NCBI GenBank assembly: GCA_030745875.1
Contig: JASLNT010000116.1
Location: forward strand, 1 to 36,341
DNA length: 36,341 nucleotides
Reading direction: 5' to 3'
Source: Phycisphaerae bacterium
GTDB lineage: Bacteria; Planctomycetota; Phycisphaerae; SM23-33
Under the pieces are notes generated by a model. That model saw only the letters and a program-made list of their open reading frames with translations, made no database searches and was not told the origin of the DNA. The first letter of the stretch is position 1; each line of letters opens with the position of its first letter. This document shows positions 17,501 through 26,264 of the stretch, in pieces. The translations under genes were made by a program, and so were the position numbers.

Positions 17501-18019
17501 TTACCGATCGGCTTGGATTTCGGCCAGCAGTTTTCCGCACGTGTCCGCTGCGGGGTCCTGCGGGTGCTTTGAGATAACTTCCTTCAGGAGGGAGATGGCT
17601 TTGTCTTGAAGGAATTCGCGCCTGACGGTTGAGGTCGCCGACGCGGCGTTGGCGATGTAGAGCCTGGCCAGCCTGAGCTTCCTTTCGGCCTCGGCGTTGG
17701 GCTTGACGAGATTGGGAGACGGTTTCTTGACCGCCCCGCCGCCGAGGGCAGGATCGTTTTCCCGCTTGCCCTGATCTCCGGTGTCTTCCGAGGCGTCCGG
17801 ACGACGCCCGTGCGAGGAACCTCCGCCAAAGAAACCCGGAGGCCTGACCGACTTGTTCGAACCGCCGTTGGCGGCGATCGCCTCCATCGCGCTTTTTTCT
17901 TCTGCGGTGAGCTTCCGGGTCGGCGGCTTCTCGGGCGTCCGGGTCTGCTCCGGGTCGCTCTTTCCGCAGCCGGGCGAGCCCATCGCAATCAGCATTACTA
18001 CGACCGCAGCGTGTTTCAT
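17501..18019 (-). CDS. Hypothetical lipoprotein
   Basis: The 172-residue product starts with a short lipoprotein signal (MKHAAVVVMLIAMGSPGC, cysteine at 18). A Gly/Pro/charged low-complexity region covers about 20-105. A C-terminal helical part (about 108-170) has TPR-like spacing (AERKLRLARLYIANA, DKAISLLKEVISKHPQDPAA). Function unknown; a short TPR lipoprotein may be a scaffold in the envelope. It starts 4 bases after the stop of the acyltransferase gene, so it is likely the last gene of the proS unit. Confidence 0.72.
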   Translation of the reverse strand: MKHAAVVVMLIAMGSPGCGKSDPEQTRTPEKPPTRKLTAEEKSAMEAIAANGGSNKSVRPPGFFGGGSSHGRRPDASEDTGDQGKRENDPALGGGAVKKPSPNLVKPNAEAERKLRLARLYIANAASATSTVRREFLQDKAISLLKEVISKHPQDPAADTCGKLLAEIQADR

Positions 18020-18023
18020 TGAG

Positions 18024-19031
18024 TTACTCTCCGGCGGGCTTTCGCGTTTTTCTCGGTGCGTGTTTCCATCTGCGGTGGACCCAGAAGTACTGGTCCGGTT
18101 GTGCGCGGACGGCGTCTTCGAGGGCTCGGGTGTATTCCTGCGTTATCCATCGCAGCGGATCATCTTTATCGGCCCATTCGGACGGTTCGATCAGTCGCTG
18201 GTTGAATATCTCGAAGCTGAACCGCCCTTCCAACCTGCGGCAGCAGATTACCGCTATCGGAGCGTCGTACTGCATCGCCATCAGCCCTATCGATTTGAAC
18301 GTGCTGGCCGGGCGCCCGAAATAGTCGACAAACAGCCCGCGGGCCCCGGCGTCCTGATCGCAAACCATCGACACCGCCTCGTGATCTCCCAGCGCCCTTG
18401 CGACCCGCTCGGCGGCGCCCTGCTTGTAGATCATACGTTGTCCGGCCCGCTCGCGAACGCCGAAGATAAGATCATTGATGTACGGGTTGTCTATCCTTCT
18501 GGCCACCGAGTTGAACGACAGCCCGATAGCGGCCGAGAAGTACCCCGCCAGCTCCCAGTTGCCGAAATGCCCGGTAACGAGCACCATCGGGCGGTCCCGT
18601 GCGATCAGCGTAGCGACCACGTCCTCCATGTTCCGCAGGCGGATGTGCTTGCGCCAGGTCTCCGGGCGGATGTATCGCGGAGTCAGCAGCAACTCCAAAC
18701 CCATGCAGACCATGTTGACAATGGAGGCCTTGGCGGTGCGGCGGATTTTGGCTTCGGTCCAGTCGGGGAAACTGTGACGAAGTTGATCGATGGCTGTTTG
18801 GCGATGGCGTTTGTCGAAGCGGTACATGGCGCGTCCGACGGCCCGGGCGAGAGCGTATCCGATGCGCAGAGACAGCATTTCGACAAACATTATCGCCACG
18901 CGCAGGCCTACGTAAGCCAGGTAGTCCAGGCGGCGGTTGCGGGTGTCAAGCTTCCGCTGCCGCTTGGTGATGCGAGACGCGCCGCGGTTCCTGCCGGCGG
19001 CGGAAAGTGCTGTAGAGGCTTTATCGGTCAC
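18024..19031 (-). CDS. Lipid A biosynthesis (LpxL/HtrB-family) acyltransferase-like protein
   Basis: The 335-residue protein belongs to the lysophospholipid acyltransferase superfamily, LpxL/HtrB branch. The catalytic HxxxxE motif is at H155-E160 (GHFGNWE), after a membrane-associated N-terminus (about 37-70). Downstream family blocks include SVARRIDNPYIND, VCDQDAGARGLFVDYFGRPAST and DQYFWVHRRWK. It probably adds a secondary acyl chain to lipid A or a related lipid at the cytoplasmic face of the inner membrane. The start is GTG at 19031, overlapping the 3' end of proS by 11 bases, so it is translationally coupled. It is consistent with an outer membrane containing lipid A. Confidence 0.85.
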   Translation of the reverse strand: MTDKASTALSAAGRNRGASRITKRQRKLDTRNRRLDYLAYVGLRVAIMFVEMLSLRIGYALARAVGRAMYRFDKRHRQTAIDQLRHSFPDWTEAKIRRTAKASIVNMVCMGLELLLTPRYIRPETWRKHIRLRNMEDVVATLIARDRPMVLVTGHFGNWELAGYFSAAIGLSFNSVARRIDNPYINDLIFGVRERAGQRMIYKQGAAERVARALGDHEAVSMVCDQDAGARGLFVDYFGRPASTFKSIGLMAMQYDAPIAVICCRRLEGRFSFEIFNQRLIEPSEWADKDDPLRWITQEYTRALEDAVRAQPDQYFWVHRRWKHAPRKTRKPAGE

Positions 19032-20754
19032 CAGCTCTGAGTTCCCTGACTATCTCGAGGACTCGTTCGACGGCCTGTTCGATCGGTACGCCCGCGGGCT
19101 TGTCGTCGGTTCTTCGTTTGATTTCGACATTGCCCTCCGCCAGACCGCGCTCGCCGACCACCACTCGCAGCGGTATGCCAATCAGGTCGGCGTCCTTGAA
19201 CTTAACGCCCGGACGCGCCGCGCGGTCATCCAGCAATACGTCCAGACCGGCGGCTTGGAGGTCGTTGTAGATCTGCTCGGCCTTGGAGAAGACCGATTCG
19301 CTGTCTGTGTTCAGCGCGACGACTTCGACCGCGAACGGAGCGATGGCGATCGGGAGTATGCATCCGTCCTTGTCGTTGCCCACTTCAATCGCCGAAGCGA
19401 GTATGCGGTTGATCCCGATCCCGTAGCAGCCCATTATGCACGGTACGGAAGCTCCGCTTTCATCGTCGACGTAGGCGTCGAGCTTCTTGCTGTATTTGTC
19501 GCCGAGTTTGAACACCTGCCCGACCTCGATACCGCGGTGGAACAGCAGTTCCTTACCGTCGCGGGTGTCGCCTTCGACGGCGTTGCGGATATCGATGACT
19601 GCAACCTTGTCGCCTTCAAGCGGGAAGTCGCGCCCGGGCACGATGTTCCTAGCGTGATAATCGGTCTTGTTTGCCCCGCCGATTCCGCAGCACATGCCCG
19701 CGACCCACGGGTCGACGTACGCCCTGGCGACCTTGTCGATTAGTCCGATCGGTCCTGCAAAACCGACCGCCGCTTCGGTAAGCTCTTTAACCGTCGCTTC
19801 ATCGGCCGGCTCGATGTGCGCCCCGCCGGCGGCTTGTGTGAGCTTCTCAACGTTCAGTTCGTGATCGCCGCGGATCAGGCATATGACCGTGTCGTCGCCG
19901 GCTTTGTAGACAAGCGTTTTGATCATCTCCGCCGGTTGGGTTCCGAGGAATCCGCAGACCGCTTCGATGCTGCCCACGTCGGGAGTGTGGACTTCTTCGA
20001 CCGCGTCCGAGCCGCGCTCGGGCGAATCGGCGGGCGGGTCGACTTCAGCTTTTTCGATATTGGCCGCGTATTGGTTGTCGGCGGTGTGAACGATAACGTC
20101 CTCACCGTTCTCGCACGGTACGGTGAACTGGTGCGAGCCCGAACCGCCCATCTCGCCCGATTCAGCCTCCACAATAACGTAAGGCACGCCGCAGCGTTCG
20201 AATACGCGGCGGTATGCGTCGTACATCGCCCGGTAGGTCACGTCGAGGCATTCGGGCGTGGTGTGGAAGCTGTATGCGTCCTTCATGATAAATTCGCGGC
20301 TTCGCAATGCTCCAAACCGCGGGCGAAACTCGTCGCGAACCTTCGTTCCTATCTGGTACAGATTCACGGGCAGTTGCTTGTACGACTTGAGCTCCTGCGA
20401 CGCCAGATACGTGCAGACCTCCTCAGCCGTCGGGGCCAGAGCGTTACCGCGCCCGTGCCTGTCGGTGAAAGTGGCGAGCGTCTCACCGTAGTCCACCGAT
20501 CGGCCGGTGCGGTCCCACAGTTCCAGAGGCTGGACTACGGGCATGAGGATTTCCTGGGCTCCGGCGGCATCCATCTCTTCGCGAACGATCTGCATTATCT
20601 TTCGCAACGACCGCAGGCCGAGGACCAGGTAAGTATACGTACCGCTGGCGACTTTGCGTGCGTAACCGGCGCGGATCATGAGTCTGTGCGAAGGGACCTC
20701 CGCGTCGGCGGGCACTTCTCTGGTGGTTGGTATAAGCAGTTTGCTGTATCGCAT
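19021..20754 (-). CDS. proS: Prolyl-tRNA synthetase, bacterial type
   Basis: The 577-residue enzyme charges tRNA-Pro. The class II motifs are clear: motif 2 region RDEFRPRFGALRSREFIMKD, and motif 3 GCYGIGINRILA, with the Pro-binding 'LAPTAEE' loop upstream. The insertion editing domain of the long bacterial type lies between motifs 2 and 3 (about residues 235-390; GFLGTQPAEMIKTLVYKAG, LIRGDHELNVEKL). The C-terminal anticodon-binding domain follows (APFAVEVVALN, DDRAARPGVKFKDADLIGIP). Length matches E. coli-type ProRS. The ATG at 20754 is first in a three-gene unit with the acyltransferase and lipoprotein genes, divergent from the YhaM-like gene. Confidence 0.96.
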   Translation of the reverse strand: MRYSKLLIPTTREVPADAEVPSHRLMIRAGYARKVASGTYTYLVLGLRSLRKIMQIVREEMDAAGAQEILMPVVQPLELWDRTGRSVDYGETLATFTDRHGRGNALAPTAEEVCTYLASQELKSYKQLPVNLYQIGTKVRDEFRPRFGALRSREFIMKDAYSFHTTPECLDVTYRAMYDAYRRVFERCGVPYVIVEAESGEMGGSGSHQFTVPCENGEDVIVHTADNQYAANIEKAEVDPPADSPERGSDAVEEVHTPDVGSIEAVCGFLGTQPAEMIKTLVYKAGDDTVICLIRGDHELNVEKLTQAAGGAHIEPADEATVKELTEAAVGFAGPIGLIDKVARAYVDPWVAGMCCGIGGANKTDYHARNIVPGRDFPLEGDKVAVIDIRNAVEGDTRDGKELLFHRGIEVGQVFKLGDKYSKKLDAYVDDESGASVPCIMGCYGIGINRILASAIEVGNDKDGCILPIAIAPFAVEVVALNTDSESVFSKAEQIYNDLQAAGLDVLLDDRAARPGVKFKDADLIGIPLRVVVGERGLAEGNVEIKRRTDDKPAGVPIEQAVERVLEIVRELRAGDR

Positions 20755-20917
20755 TGAGGCTTCTCTCAGAATTTCAGTGTTCTCGGATATTCGTATTATC
20801 GTTTTCCACGCCGGGCAAACGCGTATCAGGGGCGCAGCGGCCGGGGGAACCGGTTGCTCCTTATACCCTCACAAAGCGTTGTTTTCAAGAGGCCCGGAGC
20901 CTGCTAGACTGTCGGGC

Positions 20918-21898
20918 ATGAACGAAACACACATATTTATAAACGAATTGACGCCCGGGCAAGCCCTCGATCAGATCTTCGTTGTGCGCGATAAAGACCT
21001 GCGGACCACCAAGACCGGAGGGAATTACATCCTGTGTACGCTGGCCGACAAGACCGGAACGCTTCCGGGGCGAATGTGGCAGGCGAGCGAATCGATATAC
21101 GCCTCGATCCCCCAGGGCGGATACCTGCACGTAAAAGGGCGAACCGAAGACTACAAGGGCTCGCTGCAGTTCATCATCGAAGCCTGCCGACCAATGAGCG
21201 AAGACAAAGTCAACGTCGGCGACTTCCTGGCCGTAGCGGAAAGCGACCCCGAAGAAATGTGGTCCGAGTTGCTTGAGATACTCCGCGGCGTGAAGAACAA
21301 ATCGCTGCGCCTGCTGATAAAGAAGTTCGTTGAGGACCGTGAGTTTGTCGAAGCGTTCAAGAAGGCCCCGGCGGCGATGACCATGCACAATCCGTACATG
21401 GGCGGTCTGCTCGAGCACACGCTGAGCATCGCGCGGGCGGCTGGGGCGCTGATGGGCCTGTATCCCAAGATCAACGCCGACCTGGTGCTGACGGGCGTCT
21501 TCTTCCACGACATGGGCAAGATGGCTGAGCTTACCTCCGGGATTGCGATCAACTACACCGACCGCGGGAATCTGGTCGGGCATATAACCATGGGCGTGAT
21601 CTGGCTGGACCGCAAAGCAGCGCTGGTCGCCGAAGAAACAGGCGAACCGTTCCCGCAGAAAACGCTCGATCTGCTGCAGCACATGATCCTCTCACACCAC
21701 GGGGCCCACGAATACGGTTCACCGAAGTTGCCTATGATACCCGAAGCGTATTTCCTGCATTACCTCGACAACCTGGACGCCAAGATGTACATGACGTTCC
21801 ACGACATCGAGTCGACCCCGAACGACGAAGAATCATTCAGCCCATACAACCGCTCGCTCGAAACGAGAATCTACAGAAAGAGCGGAGAGTTGGATTGA
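20918..21898 (+). CDS. YhaM-like 3'-5' exoribonuclease (OB fold plus HD domain)
   Basis: The 326-residue protein has an N-terminal OB fold (about 12-95: GNYILCTLADKTGTLPGRMW, GGYLHVKGRTEDYKGSLQF) and a C-terminal HD phosphohydrolase domain. The metal ligands visible are H in GLLEHTLSIAR, HD in VFFHDMGK, H in VGHITMG, H-H in ILSHHG and D in YLDNLDAKM. This is the YhaM layout, a 3'-5' exoribonuclease of RNA turnover. I use ATG 20918: upstream in-frame starts reach back into proS and encode no conserved sequence. The ribosome site is weak. Divergent from proS and convergent with the MscS gene. Confidence 0.88.
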   Translation: MNETHIFINELTPGQALDQIFVVRDKDLRTTKTGGNYILCTLADKTGTLPGRMWQASESIYASIPQGGYLHVKGRTEDYKGSLQFIIEACRPMSEDKVNVGDFLAVAESDPEEMWSELLEILRGVKNKSLRLLIKKFVEDREFVEAFKKAPAAMTMHNPYMGGLLEHTLSIARAAGALMGLYPKINADLVLTGVFFHDMGKMAELTSGIAINYTDRGNLVGHITMGVIWLDRKAALVAEETGEPFPQKTLDLLQHMILSHHGAHEYGSPKLPMIPEAYFLHYLDNLDAKMYMTFHDIESTPNDEESFSPYNRSLETRIYRKSGELD

Positions 21899-21932
21899 GG
21901 ACGGATCCAATATCCGATTCTCAGACGCGCGG

Positions 21933-21996
21933 AACCGCAAGCGGTTTGGGAAGCATGCGAACGAACATCCATGCGCTCTGTCAACCCCTTGCGGTT
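21933..21996. terminator. Inverted repeat between convergent genes
   Basis: AACCGCAAG (21933-21941) is the exact reverse complement of CTTGCGGTT (21988-21996), and AACCG-CAAG-CGGTT (21933-21946) folds locally. The alternatives cannot both form. No T-run is present. Weak candidate for a shared terminator. Confidence 0.35.
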
Positions 21997-22015
21997 TCGC
22001 GAGTCGTTGTCGTGC

Positions 22016-23200
22016 CTACGCGAGATCGCTGTCGTTGTCTTCAGCGGCGACGTCTTTCTTGATGTACAGCGTCTGGGTCGGGAAGGCGAATTCCAGACCT
22101 TCGTCGTTGAAGCGACTCAGCAACTCCATGTTGAAGTCGTGGTTGAAGATCAGGAAGTCCTCCCACTCGACAGGAACGAACCAGTATGTCACGTTTATAC
22201 CCAGTGAATCGGCGTTGAAGTCCGTGAAGTAGACCCTGGCCGATCTGTCTTCGGGGAAATGTTTTTCGCGGGCCTGGCACATCTCGCGAAGTATCTCGAC
22301 GGCCTGCTGCATCTTCTTCGGTGATGTGTCGTAGGTGAGTCCAACATCCAGCGTTCGCTTGAGAAAGGATCGGGACGTAATATTCTCGACGGTAGTGTTG
22401 GCGACGACCGAATTCGGCACGGTCACCAGATGCCCCACGATTGTCCTGAGTTTGGTCGAACGGAAACCCACTTCTTCAACAACACCGTCCTGCCCGTCGA
22501 CGACCACGCGATCCCCAATCTGGAACGGACGATCTGCGAATATCGTCACCGATCCGAACATATTGGCGATCATGTCCTTTGCAGCCAATGCGAACGCCAA
22601 ACCGCCCAGACCAAGCCCGGCCAGCAGCGCCCCGATGTTCCATTCGAAAATGTTCTGGGCGATGAAAAGTGCGACCATAATAACCACGACCACGCGCAGA
22701 GTCTTGCGTATGAGCGGTACGAGCTGGTCGTCAAGCTGTGAACGGGTCTTTCCCGTCCAGCGAAGCAGGAGGTGTTCGATGATTCCGATAAGGCGATAGA
22801 TGAACCACCCTGCGCCCAGAGACATCATCATCTTGCACATCTTCAGCCACAACGGCATGAGATCGCGAGATTTAACAACATCGCCCCCCAGAACTTCCTC
22901 CACATAGGTGAAGTTCATGAACGTGGCGGCTGAGTACATCGCAAGCGACAGCATCACGAGCACCAAAGGCCTCTCAATGCAGCGCAGGAACTTGCCTGAG
23001 AGCACATAACCTTCACGGGCTTCGAGGCGGTCGGCCTGGCGGTCTACGATCAGCGCGCCGATCTTGCCCAGAATCATCCCGCCAAGCAGCGCCCCAGCCA
23101 GCGACAACCACTGCCACGGCGCATTGCCCAGAAATGTCGTATCCCAGATCGATTGTCCGAGAAGTAATTGGCTTGGGAGACCTAAAGCATCGATTGTCAT
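22016..23200 (-). CDS. Small-conductance mechanosensitive channel (MscS family)
   Basis: The 394-residue protein relieves turgor on osmotic downshift. Membrane helices occupy the N-terminal half (about 35-200). The pore helix and beta domain show the MscS core: GLGLGGLAFALAAKDMIANM, then FADRPFQIGDRVVVDGQDG and VPNSVVANTTVENIT. A C-terminal alpha/beta domain follows. I chose ATG 23200 (MTIDALGLPSQ), with AGGAG about 8 bases upstream, over an in-frame ATG at 23281 that would add 27 non-conserved residues. It stands alone, convergent with the YhaM-like gene. Confidence 0.9.
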   Translation of the reverse strand: MTIDALGLPSQLLLGQSIWDTTFLGNAPWQWLSLAGALLGGMILGKIGALIVDRQADRLEAREGYVLSGKFLRCIERPLVLVMLSLAMYSAATFMNFTYVEEVLGGDVVKSRDLMPLWLKMCKMMMSLGAGWFIYRLIGIIEHLLLRWTGKTRSQLDDQLVPLIRKTLRVVVVIMVALFIAQNIFEWNIGALLAGLGLGGLAFALAAKDMIANMFGSVTIFADRPFQIGDRVVVDGQDGVVEEVGFRSTKLRTIVGHLVTVPNSVVANTTVENITSRSFLKRTLDVGLTYDTSPKKMQQAVEILREMCQAREKHFPEDRSARVYFTDFNADSLGINVTYWFVPVEWEDFLIFNHDFNMELLSRFNDEGLEFAFPTQTLYIKKDVAAEDNDSDLA

Positions 23201-23876
23201 AGGAGTAGCTCCTGAAACAGTGAATTCAACGGCGGGTACTATACAACCACTCCAGTGCGTTGTCAGGGGGAATCTTAACATTATTCCGTAAAATGGTTCT
23301 CGATTGCGGCTTGACGTACAGTGGCGCGGTCGGATATCATTGGTGGTGTAGAAAGATGCGTAGAGACTGCTGGGCAGTCCAAGAACGCAATACTAACTGG
23401 TTGTGACGGCCGAGTCGGTGAAAAAAGCAGGCCGTCGGCAAAGCGACACTCAATGTCGCCGGAAGTTGATTTTGATCCGGTGCATATGTGTTGGCGATAT
23501 CGCCCCGCATCGCGGGGAAACATCGAACGCAAAAAGGATATCTCGATGCCGAGTGTCGATCAATCGTCCCACAGGGACGAGGCCTTCGGGTTATATAATT
23601 CGCTAGCAAGCCAAGAGTTGCAAAGACGTTCTGTTGAATTTGCGCCGGGGTTGGGCGGACCTTGGGTCCGCTGGAAAAACGCGGTTGTGAGTCACGGAAT
23701 TGTTGTACTTGCGCCCTTATCTGCAGCAAGACGGTTGGTTTTGCTCAGAAATTGATCGGCGCGAGTATTGGGGCTGATTGCGAATTGTTCGAAAACGCCT
23801 GTCGTTTCGGGCGCCCGTAACGCCTGCTTGAACTCGCCGAGTCTGTGGCGCGTCACCTTTAGAAAGGATACGTGTT
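23201..23876. other. Intergenic leader of rny, hairpin-rich, no confident gene
   Basis: These 676 bases separate the MscS and rny genes. A 69-codon frame from ATG 23546 (AAAAAGGA upstream) is possible but its sequence is not recognisable. The stretch holds several perfect hairpins and a TATAAT at 23594-23599 without a convincing -35. A structured RNA or long 5' leader is more plausible than a protein gene. Confidence 0.5.
23365..23671 (+). ncRNA. Candidate structured RNA or leader upstream of rny
   Basis: Perfect stems follow one another: GACTGC/GCAGTC (23365-23379), GACGGCC/GGCCGTC (23405-23436, 18-base loop), GCGACA/TGTCGC (23443-23459), GGCGAT/ATCGCC (23493-23504) overlapping CCCCGC/GCGGGG (23503-23517), and GCGGACC/GGTCCGC (23655-23671, 3-base loop). 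I do not recognise RNase P, tmRNA, SRP, 6S or a known riboswitch core. Strand is assumed from the downstream gene; palindromic stems fold equally on the other strand. Confidence 0.35.
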
Positions 23877-25460
23877 ATGCACTTGTTATACTTGGCGAGC
23901 ATTGAGGGCTCCACCATATCAATAGCGGCCGCAGCGGCCGGAATCGGACTGGGTCTTGGGTTCATCTTCCGAAGATGGCAGGAGACGCTCAAACAAGCGG
24001 CGGCGGCCGCGGAATTCGAAGCCGCCAAGAAAACCGCCGAAGCCGAAGCAGCGAAAATAATCGCCCAGGCCGAAGCCGACGCCAGAACAGAATTCGTCAC
24101 TCAACGCAAAACTTTCGATTCCGACACCGAAGCCACCCGCAAGGAGCTTCGCAACGAAGATAAGCGACTGGCCAAACGCGAGGACATGATCGACCAGAAA
24201 CTCCAAACGATACACTCCAAGGAACGCATGGTCGACGCGGCGCAAAAAGGCGTAGTCGAGAGGGAAAAAGCTCTCGCGACAAAAGACCGCCAACTAAACG
24301 AACTGATCGCCCAGCAGAAAAGTCAACTCCTGAAAGTGGCGAACCTCAGCATCGAAGAGGCAAAGAAGATCCTCCTCGACCAGGTTGAAAGGGAAATGTC
24401 CCAGGAAACCGCCCAGTTCATAGAACGCCAACTCGAACAGGCCAACGAAGAAGCCGAAGACCGCTCGCGAGAAGTTATCGTAACGGCGATTCAACGCTAC
24501 GCATCGGCGCACACGTGCGAGTCGACGGTGTCCACGGTGGACATTCCCTCAGACGATATGAAGGGACGCGTGATCGGGCGGGAAGGCAGGAATATCCGAG
24601 CGTTCGAAAAAGCCACAGGCGTCGACGTAATCGTAGACGATACGCCCGGAGTAGTCGTCGTGTCGTGTTTCGATCCGGTCAGGAGGTACGTCGCTCGCCA
24701 GGCGATGGCCAAACTCATCCAGGACGGGCGCATTCATCCGACCCGAATCGAAGAGGTGGTCGCATCCATCGAAAAAGAAACACAGAAACAGATCCACGAC
24801 TACGGTAAGGGAGCCTGCAACGAAACCCAGACCGGAAACATGCACGGTAAGCTGGTCGACCTGCTCGGACGCCTGCACTTCAGGACATCATACGGACAGA
24901 ACGTTCTCCAGCACTCGATTGAAGTGGCGTTCCTGTCGCAGATAATCGCCGACGAGCTTGGTCTGAACGGACAGATCGCCAGGCGATGCGGTCTCTTGCA
25001 CGATATCGGAAAGGCCGTAGACCACGAAGTACAGGGCGGACACCCCGAAATCGGAGCCGATCTCTGCAAACGCTATGGTGAGAAACCCGAAGTTATCAAC
25101 GCAGCCGCGGGGCACCACGGCGACGTGCCGGCAACCAGCGTATTCATGCCAATCGTAGCGGCCGCCGACGCAATAAGCGCCTCTCGCCCCGGAGCCAGGC
25201 GCGAATCTCTCGAACGATACGTTCAGCGTCTCGAAAAACTGGAAGCCATCGCCACCACCTTCGAAGGCGTCGAACAGGCTTACGCAATTCAGGCCGGAAG
25301 GGAAGTGCGAGTAATCGTCGATCCGTCCGGAGTGGACGACCGCCTGAGCGCCAAGATCGCACGGGACGTAGCCCGCAGAGTCGAAGAAGAAATGGAATAC
25401 CCGGGCGAAGTCAGGGTGACGGTGGTCCGAGAAATGCGCTGCGTGGAATACGCCAGATAA
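23877..25460 (+). CDS. rny: Ribonuclease Y
   Basis: The 527-residue membrane-anchored endoribonuclease starts mRNA decay. An N-terminal membrane helix lies at about residues 12-32. A long Ala/Glu/Lys coiled coil (about 35-205) follows. The KH domain contains DDMKGRVIGREGRNIRAFE and GVVVVSCFDPVRR. The HD domain has the H of VLQHSIEVA, HD in LLHDIGK and H-H in AGHHGD. The length is typical. AAAGGA precedes ATG 23877. With the YhaM-like nuclease nearby, the window holds two parts of a Gram-positive-style RNA decay set. A hairpin follows the stop codon. Confidence 0.96.
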   Translation: MHLLYLASIEGSTISIAAAAAGIGLGLGFIFRRWQETLKQAAAAAEFEAAKKTAEAEAAKIIAQAEADARTEFVTQRKTFDSDTEATRKELRNEDKRLAKREDMIDQKLQTIHSKERMVDAAQKGVVEREKALATKDRQLNELIAQQKSQLLKVANLSIEEAKKILLDQVEREMSQETAQFIERQLEQANEEAEDRSREVIVTAIQRYASAHTCESTVSTVDIPSDDMKGRVIGREGRNIRAFEKATGVDVIVDDTPGVVVVSCFDPVRRYVARQAMAKLIQDGRIHPTRIEEVVASIEKETQKQIHDYGKGACNETQTGNMHGKLVDLLGRLHFRTSYGQNVLQHSIEVAFLSQIIADELGLNGQIARRCGLLHDIGKAVDHEVQGGHPEIGADLCKRYGEKPEVINAAAGHHGDVPATSVFMPIVAAADAISASRPGARRESLERYVQRLEKLEAIATTFEGVEQAYAIQAGREVRVIVDPSGVDDRLSAKIARDVARRVEEEMEYPGEVRVTVVREMRCVEYAR

Positions 25461-25471
25461 CACTGCAGCGG

Positions 25472-25493
25472 GCGGTGGGCGATCGCCAACCGC
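25472..25493. terminator. Hairpin between convergent rny and small-protein operon
   Basis: GCGGTGGGC pairs with GCCAACCGC around GATC, with one mismatch. It starts 12 bases after the rny stop and touches the stop codon of the minus-strand gene, so it could end transcripts from both sides. No T-run. Confidence 0.4.
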
Positions 25494-25684
25494 TAATCAA
25501 CGATTTCCAGAAGGCGCTGCGTCAGTTGTATGTGGCGTTTCTTCTCGCGGCAGACTTGTTCGACCTGGCGACGCACTTGCGGATCGTCGGTCTGGGCGGC
25601 TACGGCGGCGTAGTGGTCGGCCGCCTGCTGCTGCCGGTCGAGCATAGCGTTGAACTGTTCGGCTAGTTGTGCTTCTTCAAACAT
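25493..25684 (-). CDS. Small helical-hairpin protein, rubrerythrin/ferritin-like half
   Basis: The 63-residue product is predicted to be two helices joined by QTDDPQVR: first helix EQFNAMLDRQQQAADHYAAV, second VRRQVEQVCREKKRHIQLTQ. The 'A..HY..A....D...R......E...H' spacing resembles one half of a ferritin-like bundle, but the Glu-His pair is spaced E-x-x-x-H instead of ExxH, so metal binding is unproved. AGGGGA about 8 bases before ATG 25684 and an 8-base overlap with the upstream gene support a real, coupled gene. No close family is recognised. Confidence 0.55.
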   Translation of the reverse strand: MFEEAQLAEQFNAMLDRQQQAADHYAAVAAQTDDPQVRRQVEQVCREKKRHIQLTQRLLEIVD

Positions 25685-25916
25685 CGCATACGTCCCCTGT
25701 ACCGTCGTTAACCCACCGCCCTACGATCTGCTGGTGCGCTTCGGTGTCGTTCCGCAGGGCGTGAAGAATTGAATAGACTTCCGCGCGTTGTTCGTCGTCA
25801 AGGCACTCGGTGTACTGGACTTCGCGAGAGGCCGCCTGGACGCTTTCAACCAAGTCCTGTTCGATGCGCGCCGAGTCGCCGAATGGATGGCTCGAATTGT
25901 TATTGACCGTTGTCAC
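25677..25916 (-). CDS. Small helical protein, possible partner of the overlapping gene
   Basis: The 79-residue product, from a GTG start at 25916, has a polar N-terminus and two predicted helices (RIEQDLVESVQAASREVQY, then DDEQRAEVYSILHALRNDT) ending EAHQQIVGRWV. The layout echoes the downstream 63-residue protein, with Glu in the first helix and an acidic-His pair in the second. Its stop lies within the next gene, an 8-base overlap. Together they look like two half-bundles that could dimerise. Function unknown; a chance reading frame cannot be ruled out without homologues. Confidence 0.5.
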   Translation of the reverse strand: MTTVNNNSSHPFGDSARIEQDLVESVQAASREVQYTECLDDEQRAEVYSILHALRNDTEAHQQIVGRWVNDGTGDVCDV

Positions 25917-25950
25917 TATGGCGCCTGGATTATCATCCGTCGAAAGGTAC

Positions 25951-26036
25951 TGCCCGGGACTGGACTCGAACCAGCACGGGGTATAAACCCCACCAGGCCC
26001 TCAACCTGGCGCGTCTGCCAATTCCGCCACCCGGGC
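25951..26036 (-). tRNA. tRNA-Leu (anticodon GAG)
   Basis: Read on the minus strand, the acceptor arms GCCCGGG and CCCGGGC pair perfectly. The D arm carries GGCGGAATTGGCAGAC. The anticodon stem CCAGG/CCTGG encloses TTGAGGG, giving anticodon GAG. A long variable arm (class II) follows, and the T arm is GCTGG-TTCGAGT-CCAGT-like. The length is 86 bases with discriminator A. CCA is not encoded. It lies between the small-protein operon and the HEAT/haem gene. Confidence 0.95.
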
Positions 26037-26264
26037 AACGCATTATAAGTATTTTAACGCACTTTATCCCCGTGCGTCAAGTCGCTCAGCGATAAGAACA
26101 AAGCTTTTTTTCACGCAATCCATTCGACCGGTCAATCGGCGGAGCAGGAACGCCCCGGACACGCGCCCGGACAACCGCAGACCACATCAATGCTTGTACC
26201 TTACAGGCCTGTGGGATATCCTTCATACTGCGGAATTGAGACTGACTACACGGAGTTGCACGCT

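Noticed and set aside
23401..23520. CRISPR-like series of short palindromes
   Set aside because: The stems differ in sequence and there is no regular spacer length, so this is not a repeat-spacer array.
23321..23755. Plus-strand 144-codon frame upstream of rny
   Set aside because: The product is unrecognisable and the stretch is dominated by hairpins. A shorter version from ATG 23546 has a ribosome site but no other support.
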